Assembly (NCBI GenBank): GCA_012798455.1
Contig: JAAZNC010000059.1
Coordinates: 1 to 47,019 of the forward strand
From: Chloroflexota bacterium
GTDB lineage: Bacteria; Chloroflexota; Anaerolineae; Anaerolineales; Anaerolineaceae
Direction: 5' to 3'
DNA length: 47,019 bases
Positions within the stretch are counted from its first letter, which is position 1; the number at the start of each line of letters is the position of its first letter. Position numbers and translations under genes: made by a program. Under the pieces are notes generated by a model. It saw only the letters and a list, made by a program, of their open reading frames with translations. It ran no database searches and was not told the DNA's origin. Below, in pieces: positions 23,905 to 32,056 of the stretch.

Positions 23905-24849
23905 ATGAGCAATCATCCTAATATTGTTGTTGTTGGAAGTTTCATCATGGATCTTGTTTTCCGCACCTATCGACGACCTAAACGTGGTGAAACTGTGGTA
24001 GGCAAAGAATTTGGGATGTTCACAGGTGGAAAAGGATACAATCAAGCTATTGCTGCAGCGCGTTTAGGTGCTAACGTTACCATGATCGGTTGTCTTGGCA
24101 CTGATATGTTTGGTGATTCATTTATCACCTCCATGCGAAATGATGGCGTGGATACAAAGTTCGTTATTCGCGATAAAAGTATTGGCACTGGTGTGGCGTC
24201 ACCTGTGGTCTATGAGTCAGAGGGTGACAACAGCATCATTATCATTCCTAGAGCAAATCAATCACTTAGACCAGAACACATCGATGCTGCTTCTACTGTC
24301 ATTAAAGCAGCCGATTTACTCATGCTTCAACTAGAGATACCCATTGAAACAAGTATATATGCTGCCAAAATTGCACATGCAGCGGGTGTTCGTGTAATGT
24401 TAAATCCCGCACCTTTCACCGCAATTCCCGCTGAATTTTATGGTGTCATTGATATCATGACACCTAACGAAATTGAAGCAGGTCAGCTAACAGGAATGCA
24501 AATTGATGATTTTGAAACCGCAAAAGCGGCTGGGAGAATAATCTTATCTCTTGGACCAAAAATGGTTGTGGTAACAATGGGACAGCGAGGTGCTTACTAT
24601 TTCGGTCCCAGCCGAGAATCACATATTCCTGCTTTTCATGTTAATGCTATTGATCCAACGGCTGCCGGGGATGCCTTTTGCGCTGGCTTTGCATTTGCTA
24701 TTTCTCAGGGACGCGATCCAATCGAAGCTGTTTACATGGGTACCGCAGCAGGGGGATTAGCAACAACCATCTTGGGGGCTGAACCTTCCTTACCTACAAT
24801 GAGTGATGTATTAAAGTTGCTAGATCAACAAAAAAAACTTGGTCTGTAA
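23905..24849 (+). CDS. PfkB/ribokinase-family sugar kinase
   Basis: 314 aa. Ribokinase-like features: GGKGYNQA (41-48) for sugar binding, NPAP (167-170), TPNEIEA (186-192) and DPTAAGDAF with the catalytic base Asp256. Domain order and length match ribokinase. Its place after mutarotase and isomerase suggests phosphorylation of D-arabinose at O5 to arabinose 5-phosphate, but ribose or 2-keto-3-deoxy sugar acids are possible in this family. The ribosome site is AAGAAAG, weak. No terminator is seen after it. Confidence 0.85.
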   Translation: MSNHPNIVVVGSFIMDLVFRTYRRPKRGETVVGKEFGMFTGGKGYNQAIAAARLGANVTMIGCLGTDMFGDSFITSMRNDGVDTKFVIRDKSIGTGVASPVVYESEGDNSIIIIPRANQSLRPEHIDAASTVIKAADLLMLQLEIPIETSIYAAKIAHAAGVRVMLNPAPFTAIPAEFYGVIDIMTPNEIEAGQLTGMQIDDFETAKAAGRIILSLGPKMVVVTMGQRGAYYFGPSRESHIPAFHVNAIDPTAAGDAFCAGFAFAISQGRDPIEAVYMGTAAGGLATTILGAEPSLPTMSDVLKLLDQQKKLGL

Positions 24850-24916
24850 AATATTTTATTATCCACAAATATGTATTGTGTGGGTGATTTGTGCAAATTT
24901 TGATATATGCTTAAGT

Positions 24917-25897
24917 ATGCATAAATACTTCCGATTCTTCTTCATCTCAGCCTTCTTCTTCGTTTCCTCATGTGAGTCATTCGTATCAGAATCAACATCC
25001 AATCAAATCGATTACCGTCAGGAAATGCGCATCTTCGTAGAGCACATCAGTTCCTACGCGCATGCAATAGATCCCAATTTCATCATCATTCCGCAAAATG
25101 GACAGGAACTGCTGGTTCAGGGGGAAGACAATCAATCGGAAGTAAATCAGGAATATATCGATAGTATCGATGGCATCGGTCGTGAGGACCTCTTTTATGG
25201 CTATGAAGGAGATAATATTGCCACCGACCCGGCTGTTACCGAGATGTGGCTCGATTATCTTACTCTTGCAAGGGATGAAGGTCTTACAGTGCTGGTGATC
25301 GATTACTGCTCCACTCCTGAAAATATGGATATTTCATCTTCCCGCAGTGCAGAACTTGGATTTCTTTCTTGCGCTGCTGACCGGCGCGAGCTGGATGCTA
25401 TTCCAGTTTATCCTGCGGTTCCCTTTTCCGAAAATGATACAGTCGTTGAAACTTTGCAGCAGGCTCATAACTTTCTGTACCTCATCAATCCGGCTCAATA
25501 TTCCTCAAAAAAAGAGTTCATCGATGCAATCACCGCCACCAACTATGATGTGCTGGTGATGGACCTTTATTTTGGTAATGATGCTTTTACGAAAGAAGAA
25601 GTGAAACAACTGCGCCACAAAGCCGACGGCGGCTCCCGTCTGGTGTTGTGCTACCTGAGCATCGGAGAAGCGGAAGATTATCGACCTTACTGGCAGCCGG
25701 AATGGGATGAAAATCCTCCTGAGTGGCTGTTAGAAGAAAATCCAAATTGGGCTGGGAATTATCGCGTACGGTACTGGGATGAAGAATGGCAAAATATCAT
25801 CAGTGGCAACACCGATTCTTATCTGGAAGCCATTTTACATGCCGGTTTTGATGGGGTGTATCTGGATCTGGTGGATGCTTTCTGGGATTTCGAATGA
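24917..25897 (+). CDS. GH114/TM1410-like lipoprotein
   Basis: 326 aa from ATG 24917. A short hydrophobic signal ends in a lipobox VSSC (Cys19). The mature region has hallmarks of the TM1410/MJ1477 putative glycosidase family (endo-alpha-1,4-polygalactosaminidase, GH114): LVIDYCSTPEN, MDLYF, LCYLSIGEAEDYRPYW, WLLEENPNWAGNYRVRYWDEEWQNII and GFDGVYLDLVDAFW. The GEAE and YLDLVD acidic residues are the likely catalytic pair. It may remodel extracellular galactosaminoglycan. It starts 67 bp after the kinase gene; a longer frame from 24839 overlaps that gene and lacks a signal peptide. Not clearly part of the sugar-acid pathway. Confidence 0.82.
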   Translation: MHKYFRFFFISAFFFVSSCESFVSESTSNQIDYRQEMRIFVEHISSYAHAIDPNFIIIPQNGQELLVQGEDNQSEVNQEYIDSIDGIGREDLFYGYEGDNIATDPAVTEMWLDYLTLARDEGLTVLVIDYCSTPENMDISSSRSAELGFLSCAADRRELDAIPVYPAVPFSENDTVVETLQQAHNFLYLINPAQYSSKKEFIDAITATNYDVLVMDLYFGNDAFTKEEVKQLRHKADGGSRLVLCYLSIGEAEDYRPYWQPEWDENPPEWLLEENPNWAGNYRVRYWDEEWQNIISGNTDSYLEAILHAGFDGVYLDLVDAFWDFE

Positions 25898-25978
25898 TAA
25901 TTCATTCATAATCCCAATTTAGATAAGGCTTAATTAATTTTAAAGAATCTATTCTACTTCACTCAGATTTAGAAGATT

Positions 25979-26437
25979 CTATTTCTCTTCATTATCTTTT
26001 TCTTTTTCAACATACACTACTTGCTTATCACGTCCAGTCAGAAGTCCTACAATAAGAAATATCACCCCCAGAAAAAAACCAAAAAATCCCATTAACCCAG
26101 AGATCATTCCCCCTCCAATTGCAGAGCCAAGAATCTGCGCACCCGTATATTCACTGTCAAGATTAGCAGAATTAAAGATTCTTACTCCTGTATAAATCAA
26201 ACCACTAATTGGTAATAAGAATGATAATATAGCTGAAGAAAGAAATAACTTTCGCCATGCTTTTGCGGTTGTTTTTGCAATTATGCTTAGAACAAGAAAG
26301 CAAATCCATGCGAGAATAAACCACAATAATCCTCTTGACGCAGCTTTTTCTGGCGAGGAAGCAGACACGATAATAATTAATAGTGAACTTAATATCGCCG
26401 GAATCAATCCACCCAATATTCCTGTAATTATCTTCAT
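25979..26437 (-). CDS. Small membrane protein of unknown function
   Basis: 152 aa from ATG 26437, chosen because GGAGGAAAG precedes it; a longer frame to 26503 has no ribosome site. Four hydrophobic segments (about 4-24, 36-56, 66-88, 103-131) and a charged C-terminus KEKDNEEK. A Gly-rich segment GSAIGGGMISGLMGFFGFFLG lies in the last part. I recognise no family. Neighbours are a lipoprotein on the other strand and a hypothetical protein upstream, so there is no functional hint. Confidence 0.6.
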   Translation of the reverse strand: MKIITGILGGLIPAILSSLLIIIVSASSPEKAASRGLLWFILAWICFLVLSIIAKTTAKAWRKLFLSSAILSFLLPISGLIYTGVRIFNSANLDSEYTGAQILGSAIGGGMISGLMGFFGFFLGVIFLIVGLLTGRDKQVVYVEKEKDNEEK

Positions 26438-26503
26438 CTTTCCTCCATAAATATAAGAACCATTTTTTCGAGGATTTTTATATTTGAAATTAATTATATA
26501 CAT

Positions 26504-26754
26504 CTAATAGAGGTATTCAATCCATTCGCGAAACATAATTATTTCATCCTGCTAGACTGCATTTTTTATTAAAGTTGATTAATTAACCAATAAAATGTAA
26601 AAGTAGTTTCTCATCTATAGAAATTTTGTTTCATCTATCTAATCTGTTTCAGCATTTTTGGTAAAAATAAGGAAATAGCTTTTTTAATTTGAGGGGCTAT
26701 TTCCTTATTTGAACCCACCTCCCTGAAATCTGGTGGGCGATATTAGCCTTTGGA
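26504..26754. other. Intergenic region, AT-rich, holding one terminator
   Basis: About 250 bp without a gene. Apart from the hairpin at 26665-26710 I see only A/T-rich sequence and no convincing promoter. Confidence 0.5.
26665..26710 (-). terminator. Intrinsic terminator of the 26755-27183 gene
   Basis: Perfect 15-bp arms AAATAAGGAAATAGC (26665-26679) and GCTATTTCCTTATTT (26696-26710) with a 16-nt loop. On the minus strand the stem ends in a T-run, about 45 bp past the stop of the upstream gene. Confidence 0.75.
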
Positions 26755-27183
26755 TCAAATTAATTTATCGATCAGGATCACCAGTTGCATGTGAATACCC
26801 AGCAGTTGGTAATCGTAGCACGCTTGAGAGTTAGTGCGATAAAGTTCTTGTAGAAAGATATTCCCCACCTCACGCCCAAGCCGACTGATGCAGTACTGTG
26901 AATAAGCCGGGTCAGTTAAAAGCTGATTTGTGTTTACCAGACGTTCAAGCTCGTCTACCGCATCATTAGTGGTCAGCGTATCTTTGACAAAAAGCCCCCC
27001 GGGTTGAAAAAAGGTGATCTGCGGATTTCCCGCATACAGAGCGATCGTCTCTTCCACGGCAGCCAGAGCAGGCTTATTTTTCATGGCCATTGCCAGCGCC
27101 AGGGCATTTTGATCGCCACTTTTTAACGAATTCAGTAATCCCTGATCTGGTTTTCCCCTTATTCTTTCCCGTCGTCGAATCAT
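26755..27183 (-). CDS. Hypothetical protein
   Basis: 142 aa, soluble, no signal peptide. It begins MIRRRERIRGKPDQGLLNSL and continues with Ala- and Leu-rich helices; no recognised domain. AGGA lies 9 nt before the ATG. The gene starts 36 bp after the beta-helix lipoprotein gene and ends at a strong terminator, so it may be last in that transcript. Sequence composition is ordinary. Confidence 0.5.
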   Translation of the reverse strand: MIRRRERIRGKPDQGLLNSLKSGDQNALALAMAMKNKPALAAVEETIALYAGNPQITFFQPGGLFVKDTLTTNDAVDELERLVNTNQLLTDPAYSQYCISRLGREVGNIFLQELYRTNSQACYDYQLLGIHMQLVILIDKLI

Positions 27184-27219
27184 TTCTGTTAATCCTTTAT
27201 CTACGTCAATAATCTTTCA

Positions 27220-29025
27220 TCAATTCTCGGGCAGCGTGAATCCATCAAACGCGATAAACTGAATGTTATCGATATATAAAGTATTCTCCCCACCCCATTG
27301 GAAAATTCCAAAACCCCAGGGTTTTGCAGTCGAAGTCAATTCCAGAAGTTTCTCATCATTCTGCAGCCTTACAAAATCAGCATGGTCAAATTTTCCGGGC
27401 TCCCAGACAGCAGCAAACAATTCTTGTGCGTCATTATCGATCGCGATCAACATTTCATAACGCGTATCAGGCTCGATGGTCGTAGCTCCCTGCATAGGGA
27501 TTAGAGCCGGAACATAATCTGCCGCCTGCCCTCCCAGGCAGGGCAGGTCTCCGCAATCCAGATCGTGCGAATTGAACATGACGTTAAATTCTGCGGTAAC
27601 ATCTCCACCATCTTTGAAATCTTCATAGGTACCGCTGTTTTTGTAGAAAACTTCTACCTGAAATCTTCTGGCACCTGCAAATGAGAAAGTGATATGAACC
27701 GCCTGTGAGAACTTTCCACTTTCCGCCGCATAACATGCCACAGCCTCATTCACCTTTGATAGATGCCAATCGGTATCGGTCGGTGAGAGAACCAGTAAAC
27801 TATTTTCGACAAACCGATCCTGATCGATCATCCACTGCCCAATCTCATCCAAATCATCGAATGTCTCTTCCCAGACCACCTCGGGCTGGCTTAACACACT
27901 GCTGATATCAATGAATGCACTATCAGCAGCGTTTTCAATATCCACAGCAGGGATAGGTTCAGAAAATGGAGATGAATTTCCTTCCCTGTCATAAGCAGTT
28001 ATATAAAGATATTCCCCCTGAAATGAAGAGCCTTTCAGAAAATTAAAATCATATCTTCCGTTATCAATAGAGTTGAGTTGATTTGCAACCCCTTCAAAAT
28101 AACGCGGACCGGTAGAATCTCCTGAGTAGATTTCTACATATTCATTCTCACTGTTTGTGAAAATTTCTCCGCTGATGTAGCCCTGTTCGCTGTCAATTGA
28201 TCTGATCTCTTCAACAGCGATCTCAGTTTCATAATTCCCGCCGTTGCTAAAGATAACATTTCCACTCTGATTATTATAAACAAGCGTTCGCGTGATAGTG
28301 TTATCTCTCGATCCGCCAAAAACATTGATCCCTGCCCGCCCGTTATTAGCGATAATATTATCTGGACCAATGGTATTGTGATTAGCATCAGCCTGGATGA
28401 TAACGCCATCTATTTCATTCCCATTGGTTTTGCCATCCGCTTCCAGACCGATGAAATTACCGATAACAGTACTATCCCCTGCGCCTCGTTGAATGGAAAT
28501 CCCATAATCATTTGCCACAAAACAGTTCCCCTGTCCCTGCGGACCGTTTCCAACAGAGCGATCTCCTCCTATTTGATTATTACGAGTTCTTTCCTGATCC
28601 CCATCACCATCGATCATGAGCCCCACCTGGAAATGAATAAACTTGAATCCATAGACGATATTTCCGCTGGATTGAATAAAAATACCCGTCTCGACCCCCA
28701 TAGACCCGTCCAGTATCACGCCGGCGTTAGAAGCATCCAGCGTTATATTCCCCTTCCCCAGAAAAATCGAATCGGATAAAGAAATAGCAGCCGGTGAAGA
28801 TGGATCAAATACGGATGGGTCAAAAGTGATCGTGCTTCCGCTTTCTGCCAGTTCCACAGCTTCCCGCAAAGATCCGGCTCCCGAATCTTCCGTACTGGTT
28901 ACTACAAAATCCGCAGTATTCTCTACTGTAGCGGTTCCGTCGCTTGCTGCTCCAGCAGAGCATGCAGCATTCATCAGCAGAATACTTATGAGAAAAAGCC
29001 CTCCGAAAATTTTATCTATATTCAT
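27220..29025 (-). CDS. Lipoprotein with beta-helix repeats and shared C-terminal domain
   Basis: 601 aa from ATG 29025 (GGAGGGAAA before it). The signal ends NAAC (Cys22), a slightly unusual lipobox. From about 40 it has the start typical of right-handed beta-helix surface proteins (VVTSTEDSGAGSLREAV), followed by rungs such as NQIGGDRSVGNGPQGQGNC, GDSTVIGNFIG, HNTIGPDNIIANNGRAG. The last ~200 residues form a different beta-rich domain (from VVWEETFDDLDEIGQWM) that recurs in the neighbouring lipoprotein at 29235-30140. The second part resembles a LamG/concanavalin-like module. A surface polysaccharide-binding role is inferred. Confidence 0.72.
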   Translation of the reverse strand: MNIDKIFGGLFLISILLMNAACSAGAASDGTATVENTADFVVTSTEDSGAGSLREAVELAESGSTITFDPSVFDPSSPAAISLSDSIFLGKGNITLDASNAGVILDGSMGVETGIFIQSSGNIVYGFKFIHFQVGLMIDGDGDQERTRNNQIGGDRSVGNGPQGQGNCFVANDYGISIQRGAGDSTVIGNFIGLEADGKTNGNEIDGVIIQADANHNTIGPDNIIANNGRAGINVFGGSRDNTITRTLVYNNQSGNVIFSNGGNYETEIAVEEIRSIDSEQGYISGEIFTNSENEYVEIYSGDSTGPRYFEGVANQLNSIDNGRYDFNFLKGSSFQGEYLYITAYDREGNSSPFSEPIPAVDIENAADSAFIDISSVLSQPEVVWEETFDDLDEIGQWMIDQDRFVENSLLVLSPTDTDWHLSKVNEAVACYAAESGKFSQAVHITFSFAGARRFQVEVFYKNSGTYEDFKDGGDVTAEFNVMFNSHDLDCGDLPCLGGQAADYVPALIPMQGATTIEPDTRYEMLIAIDNDAQELFAAVWEPGKFDHADFVRLQNDEKLLELTSTAKPWGFGIFQWGGENTLYIDNIQFIAFDGFTLPEN

Positions 29026-29152
29026 TTTCCCTCCGATATGCTTCAGGTAGACCATAAAACTATAAAAATCAAGAGAAGCACTACAAATACATGAAAAGCA
29101 ATGCGGTTATCAACCTTAAAACTACCATCAGCTCTTTATTAATATTGTCTAA

Positions 29153-29203
29153 AAATTCCCGCATTATCTTTTTTGATCATTCGGTCAGACAAAACGGGAA
29201 TTT
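29153..29203 (-). terminator. Possible weak terminator
   Basis: Inverted repeat AAATTCCCG / CGGGAATTT with a 33-nt loop, ending in TTTTT on the minus strand, 32 bp past the stop of the 29235-30140 gene. The long loop makes this uncertain. Confidence 0.35.
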
Positions 29204-29234
29204 CGAATTGAGTCCCCAACTCATCAATGCTGTT

Positions 29235-30140
29235 TTACGGTAAATCGATGCTCTCAAACGCCAGGTATTCAACACTGTCGATATTTACTGTGCTTCCACC
29301 GCCCCATTGATACATTGAGAAACCCCATGGTTTAGCAAGGGAAGTTTCTTCTTTCAGCAGTTCATCATCCTGTACACGCATTGCCAGACCAGCATCATAG
29401 CTGCCCGATTCCCAGATCACAACATAGAGGGTCTGATTCGGGTTGTCGATCGCCATGACCATCTCATAGCTCTTGCCTTCCTCAAGGAAAGTATTGCCTT
29501 CCATGGGATATTCAGGAGATTCACCACCATTTGAAGAAGCAACAGCCAGATAAGGATTCGGATTGGGAATATTCGATGAGGGCTGCATAACAACCATGAA
29601 TTCCTCTGAAGCACCACCGCCTACAAAGTTCTCGTAATTATCAGCATTTCCATATGATGCACCCATCTTGAACATTCGTTCTCCCGAATAGGAAAAGATG
29701 ACATGCACAGCCTGCGACATTCCATCAAAACCGGCTTCAGCAGCATAATAAGCAACTGCTTTGTTTGCATTCACCGGGCGAAAATCCGCCGGTGGGAAAG
29801 TCAAAACTCCATTATCCAATGTGATATCCCCTTCTGTAACCCAATGCGTGATCTGATTCAAATTATCAAAGTTTTCCTGCCAGACTACCTGGGCGCCGTC
29901 CATCATAGCGCTTACTGCCGCTAAGATCTCATCCGTTGGATTGGTCTGTTCTTCTTCTGGTGAACTTTCCTCTACTACTGGCTCAGATTCTTCAGGAGCA
30001 GATTCTTCTTCGACTTCCTGCACTTCCGCAGGTTCTGCTTCAACTGGAGCCGCCTCTGTCTCAGCCGCCGATCCGGAACAGGCTGCCGCGAGAAACATAG
30101 CTCCAACGATCAATAATGCAAATACTTTATTTTTCGACAT
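29235..30140 (-). CDS. Lipoprotein with acidic linker and shared C-terminal domain
   Basis: 301 aa. Lipobox LAAAC (Cys21) followed by a ~50-residue Glu/Pro/Ala linker typical of cell-wall-spanning lipoproteins. The rest (VVWQENFDNLNQITHWV, AVAYYAAEAG, SQAVHVIFSYSGERMFKM, SLAKPWGFSMYQWGG, NIDSVEYLAFE) closely follows the last ~200 residues of the 27220-29025 protein. The conserved KPWGF-x-QWGG core is the clearest mark. AGGAGG precedes the ATG. Function unknown; ligand binding at the cell surface is plausible. Confidence 0.7.
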   Translation of the reverse strand: MSKNKVFALLIVGAMFLAAACSGSAAETEAAPVEAEPAEVQEVEEESAPEESEPVVEESSPEEEQTNPTDEILAAVSAMMDGAQVVWQENFDNLNQITHWVTEGDITLDNGVLTFPPADFRPVNANKAVAYYAAEAGFDGMSQAVHVIFSYSGERMFKMGASYGNADNYENFVGGGASEEFMVVMQPSSNIPNPNPYLAVASSNGGESPEYPMEGNTFLEEGKSYEMVMAIDNPNQTLYVVIWESGSYDAGLAMRVQDDELLKEETSLAKPWGFSMYQWGGGSTVNIDSVEYLAFESIDLP

Positions 30141-30236
30141 TGTTCCTCCTAAAGTGTTTTCAATGTTAAGTAAATCATTAAATTAAAGGAACGGCGTTTC
30201 AACAGTGTAGCAATTCTGTTACAGCATTCAATCGTA

Positions 30237-30962
30237 CTAATTTGAAATAATCCGTACTTGTGGAATGAAGCGATATCCTGATTGCGGAATCGTTTCAATA
30301 TAAACAGGCTCTCCGGCATCATCTCCAAGCATCCGTCTGAGTTCTCCGATCCGGTTATCAACCGCACGCGAATCAACCGCATTTTCCCATCCCCACACCA
30401 CCTCCTGCAGCCGTTCTCTTGAGAGCACCTCATCGGGATGTGTAATCATATACTCAAGTAAGCAGAATGCACGCTGTGTGCAGTGCACCTGCTCCCCTTT
30501 AATATGGATTTCCTTGCGCTGTCGATTAAAGGTCAGATCACCCGCCGCCAGAACCCAGGCTCCGGTCAGGGACGAGGAATACAGCTGGCTGCGGCGCAGT
30601 ACTGCTCGAATTCTTGCAACCAGCTCCAGCGGTTCGAAGGGTTTATTGAGGTAATCATCCGCTCCTTCATTCAATGCCATGATCCTTTCAGAAGAACTGT
30701 CAATCTGGGTGAGCATGATCGCGGGAATATTATTTCTTTGATCGCGGATAGAACGCAAAAACTCCCTGCCATCCATGTGGGGCATGATCACATCACAAAC
30801 CACCAGATCAGGCTGCTCGTTTTTAAGAGATTGAAGTGCTTCCAGCCCATCGGCTGCAACCACGCAGTCAAAACCGGAGCGTTTCAGATATGCCGATAAT
30901 CCTTCTGCGATCTCGGGATCATCATCAACCAGCAAGATCTTTGTTTTAGTGTTTTCACTCAT
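30237..30962 (-). CDS. OmpR/PhoB-family response regulator
   Basis: 241 aa. Receiver domain with acidic pocket DDD (13-15), phospho-acceptor Asp57 in VVCDVIM, Thr85 and Lys107; C-terminal winged helix with RAVDNRIGELRRMLGDDAG and GYRFIP. DNA-binding output, likely controlling lipoprotein genes nearby. It is third in a unit with the histidine kinase (32057-33037) and lipoprotein (31013-32026); the 50-bp gap is short enough for co-transcription. Confidence 0.92.
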   Translation of the reverse strand: MSENTKTKILLVDDDPEIAEGLSAYLKRSGFDCVVAADGLEALQSLKNEQPDLVVCDVIMPHMDGREFLRSIRDQRNNIPAIMLTQIDSSSERIMALNEGADDYLNKPFEPLELVARIRAVLRRSQLYSSSLTGAWVLAAGDLTFNRQRKEIHIKGEQVHCTQRAFCLLEYMITHPDEVLSRERLQEVVWGWENAVDSRAVDNRIGELRRMLGDDAGEPVYIETIPQSGYRFIPQVRIISN

Positions 30963-31012
30963 TGGTAAATTCTTCCTATCTACAGTATCGATATTTCCTC
31001 AAGCGGTTCCGA

Positions 31013-32026
31013 TCACGGAATAAAATCAAATGGAATAGCAGCCACTAACTGTTCATCTACCCAGAATAACGCCTGATACTCCCCTTCAGGTAGATGCTGC
31101 CAGCCATATCCCCAGATGGTATCCATAAGGGTTGTAGTCCAATCACCCATTGCCGGGGAATAAAGAAAATCTTTCACATACAGCAAACGAGAATAATGGT
31201 TGCTGTAAATGCCAACTTCCAGATCCTTGATCAAATTCAAGATATCAGCATGAAAACAAATACCATCATCGCCATTGATGAAAATGTCTGTTGGAGAGTG
31301 ATCTCCTGTACAATCAACCAGTTCCAATGCGGCGAAATATTCGGACTGCAGTGCTGCTTGTACTTCCAGAGAAGGAACGCTGATCATCCCGGGCTGGGGG
31401 ATTTCGGCAGGCAGTTTCTGAAAAACTGCACTTGCCAGTTCATATACAGAATCCATATTCACAAACGGATTCCAACCAAACAGATCGATGATCACCATAG
31501 CATTCCCTTTACAAAAACGGTAACTGATGGTGTGCTGTTCATTGAAAATGGTAAAGCCGGTTTCCAGTATCAACGCTTCTTCTCCTACCAGGTAATTACT
31601 CTCTACTTTCTCATATTGATCTCCGAAATGACCGCTTTTCAACATCTGGCTGGTTATGAGTACCGGGCTCTGTATGATGGTCTGGCTGATGAAGAGATCG
31701 GATTGATACGACTGGTAATGGCGCACGTGTGCCAATCCCAGCAGATTCCCATTAGATTCAAGAAAAGAGATGTTAAGCGTCTTTTGATCGAAACTTGCAA
31801 AAGCCGCATCCTGCGGCAGCATTTCATCGGGGAAAAAATACGGGGTCGGATCAAATGGTTCTACCGGGATATCTTCCTGATATAAGATCACCGGATCGTT
31901 TTCTGCGCCGACATCTACCTGGTCTGGCATCTCGATATAAACAGCTACTTCCTGACATGCACTTGTGATCGGTAAAATAAATACAATGCACAGGATTGCA
32001 GGGATTATTCTTTTGATTTTTTGCAT
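31013..32026 (-). CDS. Lipoprotein in a two-component operon, unknown function
   Basis: 337 aa. Signal peptide with lipobox-like TSAC (Cys24). The body is acidic to neutral with no recognised domain; stretches include DPTPYFFPDEMLPQDAAF and GWQHLPEGEYQALFWVDE. It sits between a histidine kinase (30-bp gap) and its response regulator (50-bp gap). That position suggests an extracytoplasmic sensor or modulator of the kinase, whose own extracellular part is very short. A 263-codon plus-strand frame overlaps it and is judged a shadow. Confidence 0.65.
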   Translation of the reverse strand: MQKIKRIIPAILCIVFILPITSACQEVAVYIEMPDQVDVGAENDPVILYQEDIPVEPFDPTPYFFPDEMLPQDAAFASFDQKTLNISFLESNGNLLGLAHVRHYQSYQSDLFISQTIIQSPVLITSQMLKSGHFGDQYEKVESNYLVGEEALILETGFTIFNEQHTISYRFCKGNAMVIIDLFGWNPFVNMDSVYELASAVFQKLPAEIPQPGMISVPSLEVQAALQSEYFAALELVDCTGDHSPTDIFINGDDGICFHADILNLIKDLEVGIYSNHYSRLLYVKDFLYSPAMGDWTTTLMDTIWGYGWQHLPEGEYQALFWVDEQLVAAIPFDFIP

Positions 32027-32056
32027 GTTTCAATTTCCAACAGTGTCATGGTTTTC

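Noticed and set aside
24839-24916. Upstream extension of the GH114-like gene
   Set aside because: It overlaps the kinase gene and would bury the signal peptide; the ATG at 24917 gives a proper lipoprotein signal.
31094-31885. 263-codon plus-strand open frame
   Set aside because: It lies wholly antisense to a lipoprotein gene with signal peptide and lipobox, and has no ribosome site or recognisable product.
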